Under the pieces are notes generated by a model, which saw only the letters and a list, made by a program, of their open reading frames with translations, did no database searches and was not told where the DNA came from. From contig CM040088.1 of NCBI GenBank assembly GCA_022496805.1, positions 19,623,001 through 19,687,000 on the forward strand: 64,000 bases of DNA. The letters run 5' to 3'. How positions within the stretch are numbered: position 1 is the first letter of the stretch; the number at the start of each line of letters is the position of its first letter. A program made the position numbers and the translations under genes. Positions 11,813 to 23,792 of this stretch are shown here, in pieces. This DNA comes from Pohlia nutans. Its lineage: Eukaryota > Streptophyta > Bryopsida > Bryales > Mniaceae.

Positions 11813-13165
11813 AGGTTTTCTTGCAATACGCTGGGATTATTGAAAACCTTCCCTTCAACCCCGGAAGATGGAATTGGTCATGCGGACTTGGTAAACTCCA
11901 CCCATACTCGGCCAAGAAGGGCCGTACGCAGCTCTTGTACTCTCGGACGACCTTAGAGAAACCGATTGGAAGCAAATGGAGGGGCGATCTTCCAGTCAAT
12001 TACAACCTGAAGTGAAAGGCGGTATGGACCTCTAAGCAGCCACAAAAAGAAGCAGGATTCATGTGGAGTGTTTTCCATTGCGCGATCGCGGTAAATGTCT
12101 TGCGTGCCAAAATTAGTGATGAGATATCTGCTCTTTGCGACTATTGTGATCTAGGCGTACGTGGCTGAGACTACCCTTCACAGGTTTGCACACCTGTTCT
12201 AAAGCTAGAGTTGCTTGGAATTATGCCATGACCATTCTCTACATGTCGAGGGAGATTGAGCCAACTCATGGATGCTTAGTATGAGTGGATGACCAATTCC
12301 GGACATTAACTTGGCAACAGTGAATTATGGGCACTAGGTTACCTCGCCGGTTAAAAGAAGCTGGTGAGCTGTGGTCTTTACTGAGGGGTCGGCCTCTTGG
12401 ATTATCTGGTTGGAGAGATGCATTAAGGTGGTTACCCCATTCCCAACTGAATAAGAAATACGGATATGAGACATTGATATTATTTAGTATTATTATTTTT
12501 TAGAGTTAGGCAAGAAGAAATAGATTCCAACACAAGTTGAAGTATGACACATCCCATTCACGTCACATAGGTAGAGTTGTTTCTGTCCAAAGAAGATTTG
12601 TATTGCACACACTAAAGATGCTTAAACCAACAACGACGAATCCATAACCACACTTACATATATTAAAACCAACAAGAGAGAACCCATTACCAACTGTAAC
12701 TCATGCTACAACCAACATCATTGCAGCATTGATTGTGGAAAATGCCCCTAGCTGTTGGTTTAAGGCGCCAGTTGGGAATGGGGTAACCACCTTAGTGTTA
12801 GCACGGAGGTGTGGCTGCAACAAAAGGTGGAAGTGATGTTATGGGAGCATTCATTTGTGGCAGCATTCATTTGGATCATGTGCGTACGGCGTGGCACCGA
12901 ACCAAGCTCCTCATGAAGCACTACCCGCATCGTGTTTGGAAGTTCTCGGAGGAATTTGACACAGAGTGGTGCACGCATCCCAGGTTTTGTACGCGCCATG
13001 GGATTATGATGTAGTGGAATTATGCGAGGCCTATGATGGGCAACTTTAATTAGCTTTTGAAAATCTTCTAAAAATTGTTGCCATCGGTTATTCTGCTTGG
13101 ATTTTGTGATGTTTATTGTAACCCTTTGCCTTGGAATAAAACGTCCAGTGTTTCCAAAAAAAAGT
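11813..13165 (+). pseudogene. Decayed 3' part of a LINE (zf-RVT domain and tail)
   Basis: In shifting plus-strand frames the sequence resembles the C-terminal part of plant non-LTR retrotransposon polyproteins. About 11980-12150 gives a Lys-Trp-Arg, Val-Trp and Phe-Met-Trp series, then Arg-Ala-Lys-Ile and a C-x2-C pair (LCDYC). After a frameshift comes ETTLHRFAH and CSKARVAWNYA, the H...C half of the reverse-transcriptase zinc-binding domain. Next is a tryptophan-rich WIIWLER-type motif near 12400. A later segment (12889-13011) encodes a Trp-His and Pro-His rich tail. The relic ends near a polyadenylation-like AATAAA and an A8 run at 13156-13163, as expected for a LINE 3' end. It has several stops and frameshifts and is interrupted by a MITE at 12421-12797. 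The reverse transcriptase core is missing. Confidence 0.7.
12421..12797. mobile_element. MITE inserted in the LINE relic
   Basis: About 27 bp of inverted ends (AAGGTGGTTACCCCATTCCC, followed by AACTG) with the complement at 12770-12795. It splits the LINE reading region in two. The flanks support at most a TA or imperfect 3-bp duplication, so the superfamily (mariner, Harbinger or CACTA) stays open. Confidence 0.7.
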
Positions 13166-13263
13166 GTGCATGTTGTGGAAGCTCTTTGAGCAGTCTTTTG
13201 TGATTGTTACTACATTCCCACCACTAATTGATTGGTATCCTCAAATTTCTTGCTAGAAATTGA

Positions 13264-13541
13264 GCCCCGACTCTAAATCCCCCCTTGACGTAAATACAAG
13301 CACTGTCCACCCATGGGCCCCATTTTTTGAAATTTCCATTTTGAGTACCCTAGGGTGTTTTTTGGCAATTGTTTTTGCAAAGTTGGGGCCGACCGCTCCA
13401 AATTACTTTAGGAGAACCCCCTCGGGAATTTTAAACCTTTTGAAGAGGGAGTTATTTTTTAAGGTGGGCCCCTACATGCACAAAATAGGGGGCATGTTTT
13501 GTCTTCTTGCATTAACGTCAAAGGGGGGATTTAGAGTCGGG
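13264..13541. mobile_element. Mutator-type MITE with perfect 9-bp target duplication
   Basis: The inverted ends share CCCGACTCTAAATCCCCCC; the right end carries the complement. The 9-bp AGAAATTGA stands at 13255-13263 and again at 13542-13550. Internal sequence is shared in inverted orientation with the element at 4003-4274. It is non-coding. Confidence 0.9.
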
Positions 13542-13671
13542 AGAAATTGACGTCCTGATTGACTTGGGAAGAGTTTTTGCAAACCACAACATTCAAGGTT
13601 GGTATATTGCTTGTGGATAGACTCCTCTTCTTAAGTATATGTATCTATATCAAGTTCGGGAAACAGGGATA

Positions 13672-14943
13672 CACTACAAAAAGAACCACGTCCAAGATGA
13701 CAAAATTTAGACAATCTTTCTGTCATTTTGGATCACTTGATTTGGACACCGTTTTGACAGAGTTCTGTACAAATTTTGTCAATTTCGGTGGCTCATGAGA
13801 GAAGTTATAGTTGTGACACTTGGCCTCCATATGGCTTCTACGTGGATGACACGCTGGAATTACAAGCGGTCCCAATAATCTATACAAGCCCTATTTTTAA
13901 ATTATCTTTTAATAAATTATTATTTTTAGCCAATCTTTCCACTATAGTCAATTAATTATTGTCGGCATTAAAAATTTTAATTAATAAAAAATCAGCTTTT
14001 TTTTTATAATATTCAAAGTAAAATTCGCCCATTTCCAAGTGGTATGTCTAGGATGGATGAATGTGAATTCTACTTCATAATTGTGGGTGGAGGAGGAGGG
14101 TGAAGTCTTGTGCTTTATACAAAATTCAGTGCACTAGTGTTGACAATGAATAGGGATATGTAGAACTCCCATTTTTCTCTCTTATTCACCGGTTAAACTA
14201 TTCTACAAAAATGTGCATAACTTAAACATAAATTCTTCAAATCACAAAATTCTTGTTGGAGATGAACTTTTACTTGATTGTGCAAACATTCTTAGTTAAA
14301 CATTGCTAAAAATAAGCTAGTCTACTATGCACAATTGAGTCACAAAAGTTTGATCACAACACATTTTCTTCTCAAACAACTCATGCACATTTTTCACAAC
14401 CTTACTAAATTTTATCCATATCTCATGCATACAAACTCTAAATCACAAATTTATTTTGGAAAGTGGAAGATGACTTGATTGTGCAAGTATTCTTAGTCAG
14501 TGAACATTGTTCAAAATAAGCTAGTATACTATGCACAATTGAGCCTCGAAAGTCTGATCACAACACAATTTCTTCTCAAACAACTCATGCACATTCTTCA
14601 CAACCTTACTGAATTTTGTTCATATCTCATGCATAGAAACTCCAAATCACAAATTTCTTTTGGGAGGTAGAAGATGACTTGGTGTTCTAACTTTTCTTTG
14701 GTGAAAACATTTCAAAATAAGATCATTTGCTATGCTCAATTGTGCACCAAAATGTACTGAAAAATATGGTGTAATGAGAATTCACATGAGTTGACAGAAA
14801 TAAAATACACCAACAAAAGTCTGTCAATTCAGACAATTAAAAGCTTTGAGTACCTCAAAGCATGCTTAAAAAAGGCCTATATCTTCACAATTGATAGAAA
14901 AGTGTCAAATTTTAGTCATTTCGGGCATGGTGTTCTTGTAGTG
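13672..14943. mobile_element. Non-autonomous CACTA-like element, 1.27 kb
   Basis: The left end begins CACTACAAAAAGAACCACG, and the right end, read inversely, begins CACTACAAGAACACCATG. The similarity continues into 'gacaaaatttag' for about 40 bp of imperfect inverted repeat. It holds tandem repeats (14215-14720) but no recognisable gene. Flanking trinucleotides (ATA and AGT) do not match, so the duplication has decayed or the boundary is off by a few bases. Confidence 0.65.
14215..14720. repeat. ~197-bp tandem repeat inside the CACTA-like element
   Basis: Successive units contain 'ttgtgcaa..attcttag', 'aataagctagt.tactatgc' and 'caactcatgcacatt'. There are about two and a half copies. The last copy is diverged. 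Confidence 0.8.
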
Positions 14944-15360
14944 AGTCCAAATGTATAGAGAATAAGAGACTCAAGAATACCAAGCCCGAAACTACATGGA
15001 ATGCTCTGTAATTTTTGGATGACATTTGCAGCACAATTCAGAGTTGCTGGTAGAGATGCTCTTACCCAAGCTGTATGGCACCTTCGCTTCTTGATATATT
15101 TTATTTCTTATCCATAGGCATCAGATTTGCACCTAGTAATTGTTTTGGCTTATCATATGACAATTGTAGATTGCTGCAACACTACGAGAAAGAATAAAAG
15201 AATAAATAAATAAATAAAAATTAAATTTAAAAAGAAAAAGAAAAAGGTTAGTTCACACATGCCGTTTGAGTGGCTTCAATGGCACATATAGTAGTGACAT
15301 CCTAACTACGTTAGGATCCTTTCTATGTTGTGTAGAAGCTATTACTTTACGTTCAGCTAC
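14944..15360. other. Spacer, no gene seen
   Basis: Contains a short A/T-rich simple repeat (AAATAAATA type) near 15195-15230 and nothing else I can assign. Confidence 0.4.
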
Positions 15361-15915
15361 TTAACCCCTAAAAGTCCAATCTTTCAGAAAGTGGACTATG
15401 TACAGAATCAAACACAGTTTTCTCATCTGTCGTTGACTTTTTGAGTGTCGATTTTTTACTATACATTTTATGGGAAGTTACCTTCATGCATGTGTGATCC
15501 GAGTAGAAAGGGGATGATTTGCAAAAAATTTATGCCGCATTTCATGTTGTAGTGATTCACCCAAAATTTCGAAGAGTTCAGTGTAAAAGTGCTCTTAAAA
15601 AAGTCAACTCATAAAATTAAGCAACCAAAAAATCTCCAAAAACCATTACACTTAGAGTATTGCATTTCAACCAATCACAACATATTTCATGTACAAATTG
15701 TCAATATCTTATTTGTAATCAAATTACAAAAGAATTTTCAATTTCAAGTATCAAAGTTTATACAAAAATATTGGTGATGCAATCGCAGATCTAACCTTAT
15801 GGATACAATCTAAAACTCATAATGTACAACTTTTATTCATACATCAAGTTCAAAATATTCCTTTGGGTTGCATTTTATGATGCATCTTTGCAAAACTGTC
15901 GAATTTAGGGGTTAA
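15361..15915 (+). mobile_element. TTAA-type MITE, family A, copy
   Basis: TTAA on both sides with ends CCCCTAAAAGTCC and AATTTAGGGG. It is 555 bp and follows copy 2294-2868 over its whole length, with about 20 bp missing near the right end. Confidence 0.83.
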
Positions 15916-16980
15916 CTAAACGACAAGCAAACAACCAAATGCGCAAACTAGGGATCATCCAAATGGACTCTGTAGGAATTGGCTTTGACAAAAAGCAAGG
16001 TTATCCCGTGCTCCATAGAAATGGCGTCATCCGGTTAGGTGTTGGAATTGGGAACCTCAAGTTAACCGGGGTGTTTTTGGGGTAAACATATGTGGGGGTA
16101 CCTTTTGGGTGTGAGACGCTCTTTAACCTCTGTATTAATCTTGTTCTTTATTTATCTAGTTGTATTGCTTTTTCAACACTATTCCGCGACGCCACTTGGA
16201 TATCAAATGCAGTGAGGTGGAAATCTTAGAAAGGGACTCTAAATATGGATTGCCTTGGCCATTTTGTGAAGGTTCATGCTAGACCGTTTTTCTAATGCAG
16301 AGATTGTTGCTGACATTTAAAATGGCCTTTTTTTCTACTCTCGGCCTAGATATTGAAGCCATGAGATTCTCTATTGCAGCCGCAATAAATTCTCTCATGC
16401 CACTAGTAGAAATCTTGACCGCATAAATCAAAGAAACGACGCCACATGACGAACTAGATTAGCTGTGGATCTTTTTGAGCATGCTTCTTTGTTCTACGCA
16501 AGCAACGTTTTTTCTAGTGTGTAATGGTGGCATACATTTTAGAAGACAAATGTATATCACTAGTACATGAGGATATAATTTTTAAAAGAATGGTACCGTA
16601 ACTTTCTAGCAACTTGGTCAGGAAATAAATAATTAAAAGGGTGCCAAAATTTATGGGAAATTACTGATCTATTTTGCTCCAAAAAAATAAATATATGAAA
16701 ATGCCAGCGGTTTTAATAAAAAATATATGTTGCTGCCCAATTTTAAAATTTTATTTTTTGTGTTGATTAACTGTATTTGCACTTTAACTAACTATTACGC
16801 AGAAAGCTGTCCAAGGTGCTAGGAAGCTACGGTAATAGGTATGTCTACCTTACTATCCATTCGGTTTATCTTACTCCTCATGCAAGTTATTTATGTTCTC
16901 TGATTGCCTAACCATGTGCCTTCATCTATGTAGCCTTCTCAATGCTTGTTTTGTTCTTGGGTTGCTCTTCTATCACAAAC
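15916..16980. other. Spacer with one CACTA-type MITE, no gene seen
   Basis: Apart from the MITE at 16401-16519, I find no repeat structure and no conserved coding motif in this stretch. Confidence 0.4.
16401..16519. mobile_element. CACTA-type MITE (CACTAGTAGAAA family)
   Basis: 119 bp, starting CACTAGTAGAAA and ending TTTTTTCTAGTG. Flanks TGC and TGT match at two of three positions. Same end sequence as the elements at 4324 and 28458. Confidence 0.7.
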
Positions 16981-18575
16981 TCAACCTCTAAACATCCAAC
17001 CGTTCATAAAGTGGACGATGTACATAATCAAACACGGTTTTCTCATCCGTCATTGACTTTTTGCAGTGTGGATTTTTTACTATATATTTTATGGGAACTT
17101 TTTTTCATGCACGTGTGATCGGATTAAAAAGGGATGATTTGTGAAACTTTTATGCCTCATTTCATGTTGTAGTGGTTCACCAAAATTTCGAAGATTTCAA
17201 TGTAAAAGTGCTCTTACAAAAGTCAACTCATAAAATTAAGCAACCAAAAAATCTCCAATAATCACTACACTTATAGTAGTTCATTTCAACCAATCACAAC
17301 AAATTTCATGTACAAATTGTCAATATCTTATTTTTAATCAAATTACAAAAGAATTTTCAATTTTAAGTTTCAAATCTTATACAGAAAAATTGGTGACAGC
17401 AATCATAGATCTAACTGTATGGATAAAATCACAAATTCACAATCTAAACACCCAATTCCCTATTTTTGCACTTGGCCAAGTGCAATCATTCATGAGCAAA
17501 TTTGGCTCAAAAAAAATTTGTCTAAAAAGTTCTCTAAAAAACAACGACTTTTGTTTTCTACAATCAATTACATTGTAAACAAACAATTATTTTATTTATT
17601 TTTTATCCTTATCTTTATCTTTTATTTTATTTTTTCTTTTATCTTTTCTTTCTTTTCTTTCTTGTCTTTTGGTGGCGGAGGGAGATTTTTTTTTTTTATT
17701 TTTTTTTTATTTTTAAATTTTTTTTTCTGGATTTTCCGGATTTTCCGGGTTTTGCGGCTGAAGGGTCCGTGCGCACGGACCTTATGTCATTATGTGACTC
17801 TCCCCTCCCTCTCTTTCTCCTCTCACTCTCACTCTCCCTCTCACTCTCCCTCTCCCTCTCCCCCTCCCTCTCCCTCCCCCTATATATATGAGTAGGAGAG
17901 GAAGAGTGAGAAGGAGAGTGAGAGTGAGAGGAGAAAGAGAGGGAGGGGAGAGTCACATAAGGTCCACGCGCACGGACCCTTCAGCCGCAAAAGCCGCAAA
18001 ATCCGGAAAATCCGGGATTTTATTTTTTATTTTTTTATTTTTATTTTTTTCCGCCGCCGTTAGGGTTTCAGCCACCCTGAACCCTGAACAGAAGAAGAAA
18101 ACCAGCAAAAAAAATAAAAACTTTTTTTTTTTTTTTCTTCCGCCGCCGTTAGGGTTTCAGCCACCCTGAACCTTGAACAAAAGAAGAAAACCAGCAAAAA
18201 ATAAAAATAAATAAAAAATAAAAAATAAAAAAAATTCTCCCTCCGCCGCCAAAAGACAAGAAAGAAAAGAAAGAAAAGATAAAAGAAAAGATAAAGATAA
18301 GGATAAAAAATAAATAAAAGAATTGTTTGTTTACAATGTAATTGATTGTAGAAAGACAAAAATTGCTATTTTTTAAAGAATTTTTTAGACAAATTTTTTT
18401 ATTGCTCCCACGCGCCAAGTGCATGATTATATGGCCAAGTGCATAAATTGGGAATTGCGTGTTTCTATAACTTTTATTCATATATCAAGTTCCAAATATC
18501 CCTCTTAGTTACATTTTATAAGACATCCTTCAAATTCTCTAAATCTGGAGAGGGGTGAGTATGTTTAGGGTTTAA
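16981..18575 (+). mobile_element. TTAA-type MITE, family A, split by a foldback element
   Basis: Family A sequence runs from 16981 (TTAA decayed to TCAA) to about 17445, then resumes near 18466 and ends at a TTAA at 18572-18575. The interval between is the foldback element. Joining the two parts restores the family A order. Confidence 0.75.
17446..18464. mobile_element. Foldback element with long inverted arms and GA/CT-rich core
   Basis: The outer arms (from AAACACCCAATTCCC inward) match in inverse for more than 200 bp, including 'ctacaatcaattacattgt'. The match continues inward through a CT-rich/GA-rich pair (17795-17960) that folds around a short TATATATAT centre. An 18-bp perfect palindrome GGTCCGTGCGCACGGACC lies at 17764-17781, with an imperfect partner near 17963. 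The right arm is longer because a segment with 'gttagggtttcagccaccct' occurs twice (about 18059 and 18148). All long open frames here are low-complexity Phe/Ser/Arg runs, not genes. Confidence 0.8.
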
Positions 18576-18977
18576 CAGATTGGTCAAGTTAAGTCCATTT
18601 GTAAGCATGCATTATTTTGAAAGTAGCCCAGGTTCTAAGCAACACTAATTTTCAATAGTAGAAATCCACATGGGAAATAATGGAAATTTGGGTTTAATGA
18701 AAATTTGTGTTCGAATTTGTGTTGATTGAACCCCTAGGCGTCCACTGTGTATTTTTTGTAGTGTAGGAAAATTGGACCCCCTGCTGCAAATCATCTGTTT
18801 GTTTGTGTGAAAATGACTTCAGTTTGATACGATCGACATTGTTGATCTTGTAGTACAGAACAAGACCATTTAAAACGATGTATTGCAATCAGAAAACCGA
18901 GGTGAAATGAGAAAATGCCACCGTTGCAAAGTTCAGTGATGCAGATGGCCACATTGGGCGTTTTAGACACTTAGGGT
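18576..18977. other. Spacer with decayed TTAA-type ends
   Basis: A left-type end, TTGAACCCCTAGGCGTCC, lies near 18725, and a right-type end (CTTAGGGTTTAA) abuts 18978-18981. They may mark one more decayed element. No gene is visible. Confidence 0.4.
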
Positions 18978-19554
18978 TTAACCCCTAAAGGACCGTAAGG
19001 CCCCCACGCGGCTTTTGAAACTAGAAAGTGAGGAAATTCGGGTTCTTGGGCTTTGAATTGTAGGATGAGCAACAAAGAGACCCTGGCTCTTTTTGAGAGC
19101 CAAATATGTAGGTACTTCTTGATCGGAAATTCATCAAGTGAGCGATTTTTGGTGATTTTTTTGAGTTACACGGAGGGTATCTATGCGTCACTTCAGACCC
19201 TCATATCTTCCTCCTCACACCTCCAAATTACTTGAATTTTTTTGCACATGTTTAAAATGATGATTTCTACTCACAGTAAAAATTTCATAATTTTTGGAGC
19301 ATTTTCAAACGATCCGATTTAAGCATGTGTACAAAATACCCCAAACAAGTTCCATCAATCTTCTCAACGGTGGCATTTTCTCAAAAATTGTGCGATTTTG
19401 TTGATCTTTTTTTCATAAAAAAGCTACATAAGTCTTCTTTAATTTCAACGGTGTCGATCGTCAAAATTACCCCACACCAATGAGGAATTGAGCTTGCTAC
19501 AAGAGCTAGTCAAGAAAACAAGAGCTAAGTTCAACACTCCCCCCCCCATCACAA

Positions 19555-19990
19555 ATGTACACCCCTCCTTTTTCAATGTTGTCTCAATGATGTGTAAATG
19601 TGAGAGTTGTAACAATGTTGTGACAATATGTAGAAAATTGTGATTCATTGCCTTGCCATTGTATTATGAGGCAATAATGTGACAATGCATATTGTCCTTA
19701 TGTTGGCACAATATGTAAACAATATGTACATCTTCCCAACGATGTGTCATAATTCCAACCACATATATGATCCCATTGATGAATCAACAAGGAAAGTCTC
19801 AATGTTGCCCCAATACATATACAATGACATTTGTTACAACGTTGTCCATTTACACTCTGCTTTAATATTCTTTCATTAATGTTCTAAAGTATTCTCAACA
19901 TTAATATTGAATTTGTATTGAGAGGTCACTTAGACAAAGTTAACAGTAACATCATTTAATTGTAATTGAGACTGATATTAGGCCATTATT
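19555..19990. repeat. Degenerate CAATGTTG-type short tandem repeat
   Basis: Loose repetition of words such as caatgttgt, acaatatgt and caatgatgt, preceded by a C9 run. The same kind of sequence occurs at 24880-25400. No coding function. Confidence 0.6.
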
Positions 19991-22011
19991 TTCTAGTAGT
20001 GGTTGCATCATTGAGTCAACAATGACACAATATTGAGACTTCAAGGCTAGAGACAATTCATCTATTTCCATCTTTTAGATCATCGGCCCTTGTGAAAATA
20101 CATACTTTCATGTGTGATTTTCTAACCTATTGGGTACAATGAAGAAACCGGTTTCCGTGTGTGAGGAGCTTCATAGTTGTGTGGCCATTCTCTATAAGTT
20201 TATTTTTGTTTTGAAAACAGACAAAACTCCATCCAAAAATGGGACTTGGAAATCAGTCATGACCACATTTTGGTCGTCTAATCTATTAGGCTTAATAGAA
20301 TTATCCTTTAACACAAAAAAAATCAATCTATTTCATCTTTTGTCAAGTTTTCAATTAAAGAAGGACTATGAAGTGCTTGCAAATTCAAACTTTACTAGCT
20401 TCTACTATTTTCAATGAACTCAACCTTAACCCCTAAAGGACCGAGTGTCCTAACTAGGACATTTAGAGAACCGGGTAGGTTCCAGTGAACACATTTTTAA
20501 TCAAAATTTGAAGGAAATTTAATAGTCGATTCCCCAATGTGCCACGAAAATGGAAATTTTTTATTTATTATTTTTATTTATTTTATTTTATTTTTGAATT
20601 CCCACACCGTATGTGAAAATTACGAGGGAAATGTGTTTTTTTTCGAGAGAATGGGTAGCGGGGCAATAAAGAAATACTTGAATTTTGGGGAGGGCAACAA
20701 GATGGGGGGAGTGTGGAAAATGGGGTGGACAGTGGGGGGGCAAAAGACCACTCCATTTTCCAAACTCATTAAAAAATTAAAAAATATATTTTTATAAATA
20801 AACATATTATTTTAAATTTAAAAAATAATTACTTAAAATTAAAAGTTAAATATTTATAATTAAAAAATATTATTTAAAAAAATTGAAATTTAAAATCATT
20901 TTATAAAAAAAATCGTCCATTGAAGGACTGCCACGTGGCAGTCCACCTCGAGAGTTAGTAGGGTCATGAACATTGGAATGGGTTGGGTGAGGTGGCACTT
21001 CGATTCCTTCCTCCACCCTTTCTTTCTCCCCTAACCCCCAAACTTCTTAGAAAATATGCTACATGTCTTCTAAAACTTGGAGATTTTTTTTTTTCAATTT
21101 TTTTTTGCCATTCTATAGAAGGTAGAATGTTCTTATGTTTCACCGCTCGGATTTGTATTTTAAATAAAGAAAGTGGAAAATATTGCAATTCCAAAACCAA
21201 AGAGTCTTTTCTGAACTCTTAAACCCCCAACAAGTGCAGGGTGTTCTTCAACATCCATAACATCTCCAAACGCAACGAAAATTGGTACACAACTAAGTAA
21301 CATCATATAGAATGTGAAAGTGAAGTGTGACAGGTTTTGGTAGTGAGGTTTTTTTGATATAGCCACGGTAAAAAGCATCTGAAATTTTTGGGCATGTGTT
21401 TTTTTTGGGTGTTTTTTCCATTATACGCAATTATCTTGCAATTCGTGCAGTCAAAATCAACGAAATTTTTTGTGTATGTTTTTCAAGTAGTTTAGGACAA
21501 GATCTAAGGGTTAGAAGGTAAAAAAATAACATTTTTTGGAATTTTTGCATGGGGGAGTATTTTTTGGAATTTTTGCTTAATTTGGAAAGCCAACCAATAT
21601 TTTAGATTTTGGCTCATCCAATGGGAAGATCTGAAACACAATAATTATCATCTACATTTCAAAAGTGACATAAAAGAGTTTAAATGATTTAAATAAGTTT
21701 AAAGGGTGATATAAAAAGGTTCAAGAGGTGACATTAAAAAATGAGTTCAACTGAGTGACATCAAAGAGTTCAAAGGGGTCATAGAAAAGAATTCAAAGGA
21801 ACGATAGAAAAGAGTTGAGTAGGGGTGATATAAAAGAGTATGGCAATTCTTAGGTGGAATTGGAGTTAATTGCAATCTCATTTAGGGTTTGCAATCCCAA
21901 TTGAACTTTACAGGAGAGGTTTTAGTTTGTGGAAAGAGTCCCTGACTGATCTCATGCAATGAATTGATTGCTCTTTCATCATCAAAATTCCTCACTGACA
22001 TTCTACTTGCG

Positions 22012-23385
22012 ATGGTTAGAAAAGAAGGTATGCAACCACCAGCCTCGTTTATACTAGTGTTTGTTTTTCCACAGAAGAATTGGTTTTGCGGGAAGAAAGG
22101 GTGGCGTGAATTTTGTAGCTCATCATGGCGGAAGCTTTCGACTTCCGTTGCTAATGGGCATGTTGGCAGCTCCGTGGCAAAGGAGGTGGCGATGGAGTTA
22201 AACAAAGATGAGTTGCGGCTGCATGAGCTTCGAGAGTTGTTCGGAAAAGCCGAGGGCGATCCGTTGCGTGTGGTGGGCGTGGGTGCGGGCGCCTGGGGCA
22301 GTATCTTCATCGCTATGCTGTAAGACACTAATGGCGCCTTCCGTGATTCTATACAGGTATAGAACTTCCATTCGAAAAATTAAGAAAAAGAACCTTGAAA
22401 CCTAAACCCTAAAATTTAACCTCTTGTGATTTTTTTCGCTTTTTTTGGTTTTCATTGCGCTCTTGCAACTGCTTATTGAAGGTGAGAAAACAACAATTGA
22501 ATCAATTGCGATTGAAAACCCTGAACTTCAACCTCTTTGAGTGTGTATCGGATTGTTTTGCTTCATTAGGGTTTCATTGCGCTCTTGAAACTGCTCCTTG
22601 AAGGTAAGAATAAAATTGAATCAATGGGGGACTGCATACTCTAACTTCAACCTCTGTAAATCGGATTGTTTTGCTCCATTAGGCTTTTCATTGCGCTCTT
22701 GGAACTGCTCATTGAAGGTGAGAAAGCAACAATTGAAGCAATGGGGATTGCAACTCTAAGTAAGAAAGAGGGAGTGCCATGCATGCTCATAAAATTAAAT
22801 AGATTACAACAACTTAAAAACAAGTACTGTTGTACATCACGGTGTGCATGTGACAATGGCTATGGTTGGTTGTTTTCCAGCTGCGGTTGTGGAGAAGGGG
22901 AGAGAAGGAAGTGAGCCGACAATCAGCAGAGCGTCTATTTGAGGTGATCAACTCGCGTGAAGACGTGTTGTGGCGCTTGATTCGGAAATGCAAGTACCTC
23001 AAGTATGTGGAAGGTCGCCTGGGCGAACGCATCCTGTATGCGGACAGAGTTATATTTTTCACAGTATGATCGATTGAATTTGTCATTTTAAAACCATGAA
23101 TCCTTGATCCTTTTGTGGTTGATCCTTTTGTGGTTAATGCACATAGGTCACAATTACGTGTGTAATCATTTTGTAGATTTGACCAAAGCTGAGCTTGAGA
23201 ATGGTAAGAAGGTCTGAAATGTCCCATCTAGAAAGAAACGTTGTCCACTTCATGATTTCTCTGTTATTTTATTTTCTGAACTCCTTTTGTGAATTTCTCT
23301 GATCCTGTGACATTGTGCTTTATCTATTTCAGGTGGTAGCAGGGCGGTTCGTTAATGGCTTCTCAACCAACAATTTGGTCCTTAG
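22012..23385 (+). pseudogene. 5' fragment of NAD-dependent glycerol-3-phosphate dehydrogenase, with stop codon
   Basis: Exon 1 (22012-22356) encodes a variable leader, then DELRLHELRELFGKAEGDPL and the Rossmann motif VGVGAGAWGS, close to plant cytosolic GPDH proteins. An in-frame TAA at 22321-22323 stands where those proteins have Gln. The frame goes on as DTNGAFRDSIQ to a GT donor, matching the family, so the stop is a point mutation (CAA to TAA) and not the gene end. Exon 2 (22881-23048) encodes [22 protein letters not shown] and [11 protein letters not shown] weaker exon 3 candidate is 23333-23385 (AGRFVNGF). The rest of the enzyme, with substrate-binding and catalytic parts, is absent from the window. 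The known role of the family is interconversion of dihydroxyacetone phosphate and glycerol 3-phosphate with NADH. The start at 22012 is the first in-frame ATG and is uncertain. This is a non-functional fragment. Confidence 0.72.
22446..22765. repeat. Three tandem ~118-bp repeats in GPDH intron 1
   Basis: The word TTTCATTGCGCTCTTG recurs near 22450, 22571 and 22686, each time followed by AACTGCT and a TTGAAGGT(G/A)AGAA segment. The spacing is about 115-121 bp. The repeats separate the two clear coding exons. Confidence 0.85.
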
Positions 23386-23650
23386 GTAGTTTATCGAGCT
23401 AAGTATCTAACCAAGATCACTGTTAGTTGACATGCCTCTGATTCCCATGGTTCATGATTATATCATATCCTATTTCAAGATATGGAACTCAGTCCAAGTC
23501 GTTTTCATCTTGTGACAAGTCTTACAAAACAAGGTTTTGAGTCAAGCAACATCATAAAGATAATCTTCCCCATGATTCATGAGTTCTCTTTATGATACAT
23601 AAGGAAGCCTTCGTATGATTATGGGGAATATTTTCTTTATGATACTATCT

Positions 23651-23792
23651 CTGGTGATATAAAATTTGGCCCATTTGAATTCAATATGATCAACTCGTAA
23701 AGGACCAATGATTCATGATTTTAAAATGAAAAATTCAATCCATCATATAGTGAAAAATATAATTCAAATGGGTCCAAATTTTATATCACCAG
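23651..23792. mobile_element. 142-bp MITE with ~30-bp inverted ends
   Basis: CTGGTGATATAAAATTTGG at the left is matched by the complement at the right end with a single-base gap, and the match continues through 'cccatttgaatt'. No clear target duplication. Superfamily unknown. Confidence 0.75.

Noticed and set aside
17419..18481. Open frames of 86-158 codons in the foldback element
   Set aside because: Low-complexity Phe, Ser or Arg-Glu runs mirrored on both strands; products of homopolymers and GA/CT tracts.
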